A stretch of DNA of 64,000 bases from Paraburkholderia aromaticivorans. GTDB taxonomy: Bacteria > Pseudomonadota > Gammaproteobacteria > Burkholderiales > Burkholderiaceae. The translations under genes and the position numbers were made by a program. This document shows, piece after piece, positions 52,204-60,816 of the stretch. Position 1 is the stretch's first letter, and the number at the start of each line of letters is the position of its first letter. The DNA lies in NCBI RefSeq assembly GCF_002278075.1, contig NZ_CP022989.1:124001-188000 (forward strand), written 5' to 3'. Below the pieces are notes generated by a model. The model was not told the origin of the DNA and did no database searches. It worked only from the letters and a program-made list of their open reading frames with translations.

Positions 52204-53850
52204 ATGGCCACTCCCGCCAACGTCTCAACGCCACGCAGCGCCGTGCTGGACTCTGCGCACGTCGGCGACATTAGAGGTGCATTGGGCACCATCGCCCATC
52301 ACGACACCGCGCCCCGCACCGGTTGGTGGGCGCGCTTGCGTACGCTGCTCGCCATCATCGGTCCGGGCCTTATCGTGATGGTCGGCGACAACGATGCAGG
52401 CGCCTTCGGCACTTATACCCAGGCCGGACAGAACTACGGCACGACCTTGCTGTGGACGATGCTGCTGCTGGTGCCCGTCCTCTTCGTCAATCAGGAGATG
52501 GTGCTGCGGCTTGGCGCGGTGACGGGTGTCGGCCACGCACGCCTCATCTTCGAGCGCTTCGGCAAATTCTGGGGGGCGTTCAGCGTCGTCGACCTGTTCA
52601 TTCTCAACGCGCTGACCATCGTCACCGAGTTCATCGGCATCACGTTCGTCCTCGATTTCTTTGGGATCTCGAAGTTTCTGGGTGTCTGCATTGCCGCGGC
52701 GCTGACCATGGCGGCCGTCAGTACGGGCAACTTCAGGCGCTTCGAACGATTCGCCGTGGTGCTGTGCCTGCTGAGCCTGTTGCTGGTGCCGGTGCTGGTG
52801 TCGATTCACCCGCCGGTCGGCCAGATGACGCACGATTTCCTCATCCCGAACTGGCCCGCGCATTCCAAGCTGAGCGACGTGATGCTGCTGGTCATCGGCA
52901 TTGTCGGCACGACCGTCGCGCCATGGCAACTGTTCTTCCAGCAGAGCTACATTGTCGACAAGCGCATTACGCCGCGCTTCATGAAATACGAAAAGGCCGA
53001 CCTGTGGATCGGTATTGTGTTCGTGCTGATTGGCGCGGTGGCGATGATTTCGTTTTGCGCGGCGCTATATGCCGGCAAGCCTGAGTTCGGCAACTTCACG
53101 GACGCAGGCGGCGTGATTGCGGGCCTTGAAAAGTACGCCGGTCGCACGCCGGCCACGCTCTTTGCCGTTGCACTGCTCGATGCCTGCATCATCGGCGCTG
53201 CTGCCGTGTCGCTTTCGACCGCGTACGCCATTGGCGACGTCTTCAGGATTCGCCACTCGTTGCATCGTCCGGTATCGGACGCCAAAGGTTTCTATCTCGT
53301 CTACTTCGGCATTGTTGCCGCCGCGGCAGCGCTCGTGCTGATTCCCGGCAGCCCGCTCGGCCTGCTGACTGAAGCCGTGCAGACGCTCGCCGGTGTGCTG
53401 CTGCCGAGCGCCACCGTGTTTCTGCTGCTGCTATGCAACGACCGCGCGGTCCTCGGTCCGTGGGTCAATTCGAAGAAGCTCAATTTATTCACGGGCGCTG
53501 TCGTGTGGGTGCTGGTGATGCTATCCATCATCCTGACCGCCTCCGTTATCTACCCGGACATCACGGGCGAGACGATTCTGGAAACGCTCGCCGGCGGGAC
53601 CTTGCTTGCCGTGTTCGGTTATGCCGCAACGGTCGGCCTTCGCAGGCTGCGTCGCGAGACGGCGGGAGGCGCCGTACAGGCGTATCCGGAAGGCGCGCGC
53701 GATACGTGGCGCATGCCGCCGCTCGATGAACTGCCCCCGCCGAATCTCACGCTGAGCAAGCGTGTGTGGATGGGGGTGCTGCGCGGCTATTTGCTGCTCG
53801 CCGTGGGTCTGGTTGCCGTGAAGGTTGTGCAAATGATGCTGCTGAAATAG
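52204..53850 (+). CDS. NRAMP-like divalent metal transporter
   Basis: The 548-residue protein has eleven or so hydrophobic helices in NRAMP order. The first helix carries VGDNDAGAFGTYTQAG in place of the usual DPGN motif. Helix 6 carries GTTVAPWQLFFQQSY in place of the MPH motif, so the metal-binding site differs from Mn2+/Fe2+ transporters and may suit Mg2+ or another ion. The N-terminal 45 residues and a C-terminal proline-rich segment (ELPPPNLTL) are cytosolic. The ATG follows aggaag. The gene has a long structured leader with two short frames, so post-transcriptional control is likely. Confidence 0.88.
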   Translation: MATPANVSTPRSAVLDSAHVGDIRGALGTIAHHDTAPRTGWWARLRTLLAIIGPGLIVMVGDNDAGAFGTYTQAGQNYGTTLLWTMLLLVPVLFVNQEMVLRLGAVTGVGHARLIFERFGKFWGAFSVVDLFILNALTIVTEFIGITFVLDFFGISKFLGVCIAAALTMAAVSTGNFRRFERFAVVLCLLSLLLVPVLVSIHPPVGQMTHDFLIPNWPAHSKLSDVMLLVIGIVGTTVAPWQLFFQQSYIVDKRITPRFMKYEKADLWIGIVFVLIGAVAMISFCAALYAGKPEFGNFTDAGGVIAGLEKYAGRTPATLFAVALLDACIIGAAAVSLSTAYAIGDVFRIRHSLHRPVSDAKGFYLVYFGIVAAAAALVLIPGSPLGLLTEAVQTLAGVLLPSATVFLLLLCNDRAVLGPWVNSKKLNLFTGAVVWVLVMLSIILTASVIYPDITGETILETLAGGTLLAVFGYAATVGLRRLRRETAGGAVQAYPEGARDTWRMPPLDELPPPNLTLSKRVWMGVLRGYLLLAVGLVAVKVVQMMLLK

Positions 53851-53867
53851 CCCGCGCGCACGCGGGC
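53850..53867 (+). terminator. Possible terminator after the NRAMP-like gene
   Basis: gcccgcg-cgca-cgcgggc forms a 7-bp GC-rich stem overlapping the stop codon's last base. The downstream sequence is not T-rich, so termination efficiency is uncertain. Confidence 0.35.
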
Positions 53868-53931
53868 CCTCTGTCTGCAGCACGTTATTTGCGGGGCGTG
53901 CTCAGTGGAAGATCGTGCGTTGCCACGTCAC

Positions 53932-55368
53932 CTACTGCGCGCCTTCCCGGTATCCGTCGTTCAACGTTTTCAGAAACGCGATGATGTCGTGAATATCGGC
54001 GTCAGTCATCGCGGGCTGATCGCCGAACTTCCGGTCGAACGGCGCGTCCTTGTCGTCGATGTTCGCGTGAAACTGCACTGGCAGATCATCGTACTTCTGA
54101 GGCTTTCCATCCGCGCCGCGCGGATAGAACTTTTGCGGAGCGGTATTGCGCTCGTTGTAGAACGCCATGACATCCTCAAGCGACGTATAGACGCCATTGT
54201 GGAAAAACACCTTGCGTGTCGACACGTTTCGCAGCGTCGGCGTGAGGAACATTCCGCAATACTGGGTCTGATCCTTCAGGTCCGTCCGGAAAGGCCCGCA
54301 GATACCCATGTCGAAGAAGTTACGGTCCCGGTTGGCCGCAAGACGAGTGTTACGCGGCACGCCGAGCGCTTCGTACTGGTAGTCCGTGAACATCGGCGGC
54401 AGGCCATCGGGGCTCGGCTTCGAAAGATGGCAGCCCGCGCAGTTCGCCTTGTTCGGATCGTTGAACAAACGCAGTCCACGCAGTTCCGCCTGACTGAGCC
54501 GAGCCTTGCCTTCCAGCCAGTAGTCGTACTTGCTGGTGTAGGGATGAAACGACTGCTCCTCGACCTGATATCGCGCTACCGCAAACATGGCTTCGGACAT
54601 CGCAAGCGTGGTGTTGTCGAACACATGCGCCCCAAACAGCTGCGTGAAGTCATTCCTGTACGGCGTGCGTTCGAGCTTGGCCATCACATCCGCAATGCTT
54701 GCGTTCGCCATCTCGACCGGATTGAGCAGTGGGCCTGATGCCTGTGCCTGGAGCGTATCCGCGCGGCCGTCCCAGAACATGCCGCCCTGCGGCACCATTG
54801 CAGGCGCCGCCGGTGCCACGCCCGCGTTCTTCTGCGCCCGCGCGACGCCCGCGGCCTGACTTGCAATCTGCGCGAGATCGGGCGCGTTGTCCGCGTCTCC
54901 CGCATCGGGGCCGATGCTGAAATTCGGCTGCCGGTACAGGTACATGAGCGACTGCGGTGGCCGGTAGCCTTGCTGCGACAAAGCGGGACCGCCCAACTGC
55001 ACGGCCAGGTTATTGGCCGGCCCGTAGGCATGCTCCGGGCTGTGACACGACGCACATGACTGGCGACCCGACGCGGAAAGCGTCGGGTCGAAGAATATCT
55101 TCTTTCCAAGCTGCGCCACCGAGCTCAATTGAGGCGGTGCGATGGGGCGCTGAAGCTCGACGGGGTTGGCGTTCGCCCCAGTGAGGTTTTCGACCATCGC
55201 ACCCACGACCGCTGGCGCGCGCGCCGGGTACAGCAGCGCACAGATGCAAAGCCCGACGGCTATGGCAATCGCTGCGGCGACGATCCGCACAAGGACGCGC
55301 CGGGCGCTGATGCGGGATTTCCGCTGAATAGGATTCGTTTCGGCTGGGTGTGCTGAGGAGGCGGGCAT
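53932..55368 (-). CDS. Di-haem cytochrome c peroxidase / MauG-like protein
   Basis: The 478-residue protein has an N-terminal membrane anchor (LVRIVAAAIAIAVGLCICALL, residues about 26-46) and two haem c sites: CASCH (105-109) and CAGCH (310-314). The flanking features GKKIFFDPTLSASG, GGMFWDGRADTLQAQ, LRGLRLFND and KVFFHNGVYTSLEDV are typical of bacterial cytochrome c peroxidases and MauG. It is located in the periplasm and reduces H2O2 or oxidises a partner. It converges on the NRAMP-like gene and is transcribed after the phosphoesterase gene on the same strand. Confidence 0.93.
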   Translation of the reverse strand: MPASSAHPAETNPIQRKSRISARRVLVRIVAAAIAIAVGLCICALLYPARAPAVVGAMVENLTGANANPVELQRPIAPPQLSSVAQLGKKIFFDPTLSASGRQSCASCHSPEHAYGPANNLAVQLGGPALSQQGYRPPQSLMYLYRQPNFSIGPDAGDADNAPDLAQIASQAAGVARAQKNAGVAPAAPAMVPQGGMFWDGRADTLQAQASGPLLNPVEMANASIADVMAKLERTPYRNDFTQLFGAHVFDNTTLAMSEAMFAVARYQVEEQSFHPYTSKYDYWLEGKARLSQAELRGLRLFNDPNKANCAGCHLSKPSPDGLPPMFTDYQYEALGVPRNTRLAANRDRNFFDMGICGPFRTDLKDQTQYCGMFLTPTLRNVSTRKVFFHNGVYTSLEDVMAFYNERNTAPQKFYPRGADGKPQKYDDLPVQFHANIDDKDAPFDRKFGDQPAMTDADIHDIIAFLKTLNDGYREGAQ

Positions 55369-55391
55369 ATGCGCAACGACAAGGGAAGCTG

Positions 55392-55430
55392 AAAACGAAA
55401 AAATGTTGCCAACCCTGAAGGGCTGGCAAC
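55392..55430 (-). terminator. Intrinsic terminator after the phosphoesterase gene
   Basis: On the minus strand gttgccagccc-ttc-agggttggcaac forms a stem, with one internal mismatch, followed by attttttcgtttt. It lies between the phosphoesterase stop and the peroxidase start and should separate the two transcripts. Confidence 0.7.
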
Positions 55431-55484
55431 ACTGGCGTCCGTTGCGGGTGGTATCGGCGCCGAGCGCCGATGCCCCGACGGAAT

Positions 55485-57170
55485 TTAGATGGCAGGTACC
55501 GAAGAGACCACCGTGCCGAGATTCGGATCGACGAACACAGTCGGGTTGCTGCCGTTGCCGCTGAAGTTGAACAGACCCATGATGCTGCCGGCCGTCGCAT
55601 CGAAGGAGCCGCCGCCGATGCGTTGGCTGCCCAGCCAGTTGTCTTCGATGAAGCGAACCACGGATGCCTGGCTAATCGGCGTGTGGTCGACATAGTTGAC
55701 CTTTGCCCACGGCGAAATCACGAGGAACGGAATACGCGTGCCCGGACCACAGCGTCCATTGACCGGCGCACCGTTGACGCCGTTCGGAGCCGTTCCCGTA
55801 CCGCACTTGCCCGCGCCGTTCAACTGATCCGCCTGAGCATCGAATGACGCGCTCGTGGGATTCGCATAAGCATGGTCGTACCAGCCGTCCGAGTCGTCCC
55901 ACGCCACGATCACCGCCGTGCTCTTCCAGTCAGGCTGTTGCTGCAGGAAGTTGACTATCTTCGCCGTGAAGGCCTGTTCGTCGAGCGGGTCCGAGTAGCC
56001 GGCATGGCCGTCCTGGAAAGCCGGCGCCTTGATGAAGCTGACCGACGGATAGTTTCCGGCCTTCACCGCGGCGAAGAAATCGTCGGAGTCGTACTGGTGG
56101 TTTGCCGGGTCGACCGTCTTGCCGTCGGACTGGAGCGTGTAGCCGATGGCGGCTGTCGCGCTAGGACGCAAATGTTGCGGGTTTGCCGTCGACGCGTAGT
56201 ACTGGAACCAGTTGTGGTGCGGGATGTAATCGGCCGTCGCCTGACCGACCACCGGGGCCACCGTACTGCGTTTGCAGCCGGTCGTACCGTTGCTGTTGGT
56301 CGTCGACAGGTTGAAGCCGCCCATGAAGCCGCCCCACGTAATGCCCTTGGCGTTAAGCAGGTCGCCGATGTTCTTGCCGGACATCAGAATCTGGTCGGTC
56401 GTGCTGGAGCACAGGTCGTTTGCCGGGTCGACGTCATTGATGAGGGTAATGCCCCCTTGGCCGTCGTTGACGTAGTACGAATGCGAAGCCGTGGTCAGAT
56501 TGAATGGCTGCTGGCTGGTCTTGACCAGTTGCACACCGTTGGTCTGGCCGGCGATAACTTCCAGCGCGCCCGGCGTGGACGGCCCGAACGTGTCCGTGTA
56601 AGCGTTGTCGCTCATCGCAAAGTGCTGAGCGTAATTCCACATGGCAGTGACGGTGTTGCCGTCGTAGTAGCCCATCACCTGGCCGGTCGTGCCGAAGGCG
56701 CCCGCGCCACCGCTCGAACCCTTACCCGTGAACTTCGGGAACAGGTCCGCCGCGCCATTGTTATACGCTTGCTCTTCCGCCGTATAGGCATGGTTCTGGT
56801 CGGCCGTCGCGGCCTGTGTACGGTCCAGGCGGAACGGATTCGCAGCGCCCGCGCCGTTCAAGGTATTGATGAAGTTGGGATTGTTGGTGAGCAGCGTGCC
56901 GCTCAGCCCATTCACCGACGGCGTGCCTGCGGCAGCCGTGAACGCCGGTTCACCCGACGGATTCGTCGCATTCGGGTAGGTTGCGAAGTAGTGGTCGAAA
57001 GAGACGTTCTCGTTGTAAATCACCACGACGTGCTTGATGGGTGTCGCCGTCGTCAACTGATTCTGGGCGCTTACGGGCGTGAGGCCGTTTGAGCCGCTGC
57101 CACCGCATGCGTACAGTGAAACCGCCATTGCAATGCCTGATACACCAAACAGGAAAGCTCGAGAAAACAT
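55485..57170 (-). CDS. Lipoprotein phosphoesterase (acid phosphatase/phospholipase C type)
   Basis: The 561-residue protein starts with a signal ending SLYACGG, a lipobox-like Cys, so it is probably a lipoprotein. The family signature follows: HVVVIYNENVSFDHYFATYPN, then FAMSDNAYTDTFGPSTPGALEVIAGQT in pieces, and VIVAWDDSDGWYDH and RIPFLVISPWAK near the end. These belong to the phosphoesterase family that includes AcpA acid phosphatases and phospholipase C. It should hydrolyse phosphate esters outside the cytosol, releasing phosphate. The gene is upstream of the peroxidase but separated from it by a terminator. Confidence 0.9.
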   Translation of the reverse strand: MFSRAFLFGVSGIAMAVSLYACGGSGSNGLTPVSAQNQLTTATPIKHVVVIYNENVSFDHYFATYPNATNPSGEPAFTAAAGTPSVNGLSGTLLTNNPNFINTLNGAGAANPFRLDRTQAATADQNHAYTAEEQAYNNGAADLFPKFTGKGSSGGAGAFGTTGQVMGYYDGNTVTAMWNYAQHFAMSDNAYTDTFGPSTPGALEVIAGQTNGVQLVKTSQQPFNLTTASHSYYVNDGQGGITLINDVDPANDLCSSTTDQILMSGKNIGDLLNAKGITWGGFMGGFNLSTTNSNGTTGCKRSTVAPVVGQATADYIPHHNWFQYYASTANPQHLRPSATAAIGYTLQSDGKTVDPANHQYDSDDFFAAVKAGNYPSVSFIKAPAFQDGHAGYSDPLDEQAFTAKIVNFLQQQPDWKSTAVIVAWDDSDGWYDHAYANPTSASFDAQADQLNGAGKCGTGTAPNGVNGAPVNGRCGPGTRIPFLVISPWAKVNYVDHTPISQASVVRFIEDNWLGSQRIGGGSFDATAGSIMGLFNFSGNGSNPTVFVDPNLGTVVSSVPAI

Positions 57171-57545
57171 ACGAGTTAACTCCGGATGTCGTTTTGCTAT
57201 TTATTTTTCGTCCGCCGTTCATTGCGAAATGAGCGGGCGCGTGGATACCTTCAAAAACCACGCGTATTGGATCATCCAGTCGTTACCGGGAAATGGCGTT
57301 TTATTTACCCAACCCTTACGCCCAAACACACAACGAAAGAGTATTGAATGGTTCGGCGCATGCGTAGGCACAAAATTCAAGGAATTGAACAATCCACGCA
57401 ATCTTGAACGAAGATCATGCACACAGCACACGCGGTTGGCCTCAGCGCCCGCCTCAGCGCCTTGCGAGACGCTCAAGAAATCTTCTTTATTTTTAATTCA
57501 GCGCCGCAATGGCCCAACAGCCCAACATCAACCGCACAAACGCAA
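57171..57545. other. Intergenic stretch, no gene seen
   Basis: About 375 bases between the phosphoesterase start and the terminator of the pyrophosphatase gene. It probably contains the phosphoesterase promoter. The short frames are not credible. Confidence 0.45.
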
Positions 57546-57572
57546 AGAGGCAAGCCATTACGGCTTGCCTCT
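57546..57572 (-). terminator. Intrinsic terminator after ppa
   Basis: agaggcaagcc-attac-ggcttgcctct: perfect 11-bp stem with a 5-base loop, followed on the minus strand by ttgcgtttg. It lies about 60 bases after the pyrophosphatase stop. Confidence 0.75.
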
Positions 57573-57630
57573 CTCGGTGAATCCGTTTTCCGCAAAGCAA
57601 AGTCAATCATTCACTTTGCGATTACGCCGC

Positions 57631-58158
57631 TTACTTCTTGTAGTTCGCCGCGCCGTCGGTGATTTCCTTGTGGGCGGCTTCAATGCCCGCCCAGCCGTCC
57701 ACCTTCACCCACTTGCCCTTCTCCAGCGCCTTGTATTGCTCGAAGAAGTGCTTGATCTGATCTTTCAGGTACGACGGAACGTCGTCGATCGACTTCAGGT
57801 CGGCGGTCATCGGGCAGACCTTGTCGTGCGGGACGGCGACCAGCTTCGCGTCCACGCCGGATTCGTCGGTCATTTGCAGCATGCCGAGTGCGCGCGCACG
57901 CACCACCGAGCCAGCCAGCAGCGGGAACGGCGTGATGACCAGCACGTCGACCGGGTCGCCGTCGCCCGACAGCGTTTGCGGAATGTAGCCGTAGTTAGCC
58001 GGATAGCGCATGCCCGTGCTGATGAAACGATCGACGTGGAGCAGACCCGTTTCCTTGTCGGCTTCGTACTTCACCGGATCGCTTTGCGCCGGGATTTCGA
58101 TGATGACGTTGAAATCTTGCGGAAGGTCTTTGCCTGCGGGGACGTTATTGAAGCTCAT
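57631..58158 (-). CDS. ppa: Inorganic pyrophosphatase
   Basis: The 175-residue cytosolic enzyme hydrolyses pyrophosphate to two phosphates and pulls biosynthetic reactions forward. The active-site signature DGDPVDVLV and the preceding [15 protein letters not shown] are intact, as are the K-rich segments FNVIIEIP and VKYE. The length is normal for family I. The ATG at 58158 begins [13 protein letters not shown]; the 45 extra in-frame residues upstream are not credible. It is a core housekeeping gene and marks this right part of the window as chromosomal. Confidence 0.97.
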   Translation of the reverse strand: MSFNNVPAGKDLPQDFNVIIEIPAQSDPVKYEADKETGLLHVDRFISTGMRYPANYGYIPQTLSGDGDPVDVLVITPFPLLAGSVVRARALGMLQMTDESGVDAKLVAVPHDKVCPMTADLKSIDDVPSYLKDQIKHFFEQYKALEKGKWVKVDGWAGIEAAHKEITDGAANYKK

Positions 58159-58411
58159 GAGCGCTCTCTGGTCGGGATGGAATTCGGAACACGGCGTGCG
58201 GCGCGCTTGCTCGGACGGGATGCAACGTGGAACTCGCCTCGAGCAGCCGCGCGGCGGCCGGACAGTGCTGAATACGCCATTATAGCCAATCACCCAATGG
58301 CATCCCTCGTTGGAACGGGGTGATAATCGTCTGGCGTCTCTCGATTGTGCCTCTCGTTTGTGAACACCACGTCACCGCCGCGCGGTGCTCGTGACACCTC
58401 AAGGAGCATGC

Positions 58412-59851
58412 ATGGAAGAAGCCCGACATTTCATCGGCGGCGAATGGTCCGCCGCATCAGGCGGCGAGACGATCGCCGTGCTCGATCCCTCGGACGGCCA
58501 GCCCTTCACCCAACTCGCGCGCGGCACCGCGGCGGATATCGACGCCGCCGTGCATGCCGCGCGCCGTGCGTTCGAAGGCGTGTGGGGTCAAGCCAGCGCC
58601 GCCGAACGGGGCCGCATTCTTTACCGGCTGTCCATGCTGGTCGCGGCGCGTCAGGAAGAATTGGCGCTACTGGAAGCGCGCGACACCGGCAAGCCGCTCA
58701 AGCAGGCGCGCGCCGATTCGGCCGCCCTCGTCCGCTATTTCGAGTTTTACGCCGGCGCGGCGGACAAGCTGCATGGCGAAACGCTGCCTTACCAGACCGG
58801 CTATACGGTGCTGACCATTCGCGAGCCGCACGGCGTGACCGGCCATATCGTGCCGTGGAATTACCCCATGCAGATTTTTGGGCGCAGCGTGGGCGCGGCG
58901 CTCGCCGCCGGCAATGCCTGCGTCGTCAAACCGGCCGAAGATGCGTGCCTCTCTGTGCTGCGCGTCGCCGAACTCGCCGCCGAGGCCGGTTTGCCGGCCG
59001 GCGCGCTGAATATCGTCACCGGCTACGGCCATGAAGCGGGCGCGGCGCTCGCGCGTCATCCGGGCATCGATCACATCTCGTTCACCGGCTCGCCGGATAC
59101 CGGCAAGCTCGTCACGCAAATGGCCGCCGAGAATCACGTGCCGGTCACGCTGGAACTCGGCGGCAAGTCGCCGCAAATCGTTTTCGCCGATGCCGACCTC
59201 GACGCCGCGCTGCCCGTGCTGGTGTCGGCGATCGTGCAAAACGCAGGTCAGACCTGCTCGGCGGGTAGCCGCGTGCTGATCGACCGGGCCATTTACGAGC
59301 CCTTGCTCGACCGGCTGAGCAGCGCGTTTCACGCGTTGCGCGTCGGCCCTTCGCAGGCCGACCTCGACTGCGGGCCGCTGATCAGCGCGAAACAGCAGCG
59401 GCGCGTGTGGGATTTCCTCAACGATGCGCAACACGACGGCATCGCCATGGCGGCGCACGGCGAGGTGGTTCCAGAAGCGCCAGAAAGCGGTTTCTATCAG
59501 GCACCGACGCTGCTGCGCGACGTGCCCGCGAGCCACCGCCTTGCGCGCGACGAAGTATTCGGACCGGTGCTGGCCGCTATGTCGTTCAGCGACGAAGATG
59601 AAGCTTTGAAGCTCGCCAACGGCACGCCATTCGGTCTGGTCGCCGGCATCTGGACGCGCGACGGCGCACGGCAGATGCGGCTCGCGCGCCGCCTGCGCTC
59701 CGGCCAGGTGTTCATCAACAACTATGGCGCGGGCGGCGGCGTGGAATTGCCGTTCGGCGGCGTCAAGCATTCGGGCCACGGACGCGAAAAAGGCTTCGAA
59801 GCGCTCTATGGGTTCACCGTGCTGAAGACCATTGCCATCCGGCACGGTTAG
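58412..59851 (+). CDS. NAD(P)-dependent aldehyde dehydrogenase
   Basis: The 479-residue enzyme has the full aldehyde dehydrogenase set: PWNYPMQIFG (cofactor loop), FTGSPDTGK, the general-base Glu in LELGGKSPQI, and the catalytic Cys in NAGQTCSAG. It oxidises an aldehyde to the acid; the substrate is unknown but betaine-aldehyde-type or aromatic aldehydes are possible. The ATG at 58412 has AAGGAG six bases upstream. It is followed after about 50 bases by an SDR dehydrogenase and then by an MFS transporter, so the three probably form a catabolic operon. Confidence 0.93.
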   Translation: MEEARHFIGGEWSAASGGETIAVLDPSDGQPFTQLARGTAADIDAAVHAARRAFEGVWGQASAAERGRILYRLSMLVAARQEELALLEARDTGKPLKQARADSAALVRYFEFYAGAADKLHGETLPYQTGYTVLTIREPHGVTGHIVPWNYPMQIFGRSVGAALAAGNACVVKPAEDACLSVLRVAELAAEAGLPAGALNIVTGYGHEAGAALARHPGIDHISFTGSPDTGKLVTQMAAENHVPVTLELGGKSPQIVFADADLDAALPVLVSAIVQNAGQTCSAGSRVLIDRAIYEPLLDRLSSAFHALRVGPSQADLDCGPLISAKQQRRVWDFLNDAQHDGIAMAAHGEVVPEAPESGFYQAPTLLRDVPASHRLARDEVFGPVLAAMSFSDEDEALKLANGTPFGLVAGIWTRDGARQMRLARRLRSGQVFINNYGAGGGVELPFGGVKHSGHGREKGFEALYGFTVLKTIAIRHG

Positions 59852-59902
59852 ACGGCGCGGCACGCACAGGCATCACCATCCACAACGAACAACGGAGACA
59901 CT

Positions 59903-60661
59903 ATGCGGTTGACAGGTAAAACAGCCATCGTCACAGGTGGCGGATCGGGTTTCGGTGAAGGCATTGCGAAGACCTACGCGCGCGAAGGCGCGAACGTGGT
60001 GGTCAACGATCTGAACGGCCCGGCCGCCGAGCGCGTGGCGAGCGAAATCGCGCTGGCCGGCGGCAAGGCGATCGCGGTGGCGGGCAACGTCGCCCAGCGT
60101 GAGGACTGGCAGACGCTGCGCGAGGCCGCGCTCGAAGACTTCGGCAGCGTGCAGATCGTCGTCAACAACGCCGGCACCACGCATCGCAACAAGCCGGTGA
60201 TGGAAGTCACGGAAGCCGAATTCGACCGCGTCTACGCAGTGAATGTGAAAAGCATCTACTGGAGCGTGCAGGAATTCGTGCCGTATTTCCGCGAGCAAGG
60301 CGGCGGCTGCTTCATCAATATTGCGTCCACAGCGGGTGTGCGGCCGCGCCCCGGGCTCGTCTGGTACAACGGCAGCAAAGGCGCGGTGATTATCGCGAGC
60401 AAGTCGCTGGCGGTCGAGCTGGGTCCGGACCGGATTCGGGTGAACTGCGTGAATCCGGTGATCGGCGAGACGGCGCTGCTGTCCGAATTCATGGGCGTGG
60501 AAGATACGCCGGAAAATCGCCAGCGCTTTCTCGCCGGCATTCCGCTCGGGCGTTTCTCCACGCCGCAGGATATTGCCAATGCCGCGCTTTATCTGGCTTC
60601 GGACGAGGCGGAGTTCATCACCGGCGTGTGCCTGGAAGTGGACGGCGGGCGCTGCGTGTAG
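59903..60661 (+). CDS. Short-chain dehydrogenase/reductase (SDR)
   Basis: The 252-residue classical SDR has the cofactor motif TGGGSGFG (residues about 12-19), NNAG, and the catalytic YxxxK as YNGSK. The N-terminal region suggests NAD(H) preference because of the Asp in VNDLNG at the end of the second strand. It probably oxidises an alcohol whose aldehyde is handled by the neighbouring dehydrogenase. The ATG follows ggaga. It is the middle gene of the aldehyde dehydrogenase-SDR-MFS cluster. Confidence 0.93.
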   Translation: MRLTGKTAIVTGGGSGFGEGIAKTYAREGANVVVNDLNGPAAERVASEIALAGGKAIAVAGNVAQREDWQTLREAALEDFGSVQIVVNNAGTTHRNKPVMEVTEAEFDRVYAVNVKSIYWSVQEFVPYFREQGGGCFINIASTAGVRPRPGLVWYNGSKGAVIIASKSLAVELGPDRIRVNCVNPVIGETALLSEFMGVEDTPENRQRFLAGIPLGRFSTPQDIANAALYLASDEAEFITGVCLEVDGGRCV

Positions 60662-60816
60662 CGCCGCGCCGCATCCGGTCCGCGAGGGTTTCGTGTGCTG
60701 CGGCCCTCGCTGCAGTCAGTGTTTTCCCCGGGTATCGATTCGTCATGCAGACGACGCAGCGCGGATAGAATCGATCGACGGCGGTACTTCAATTCCACAA
60801 GAAAAGAGGAGACACC

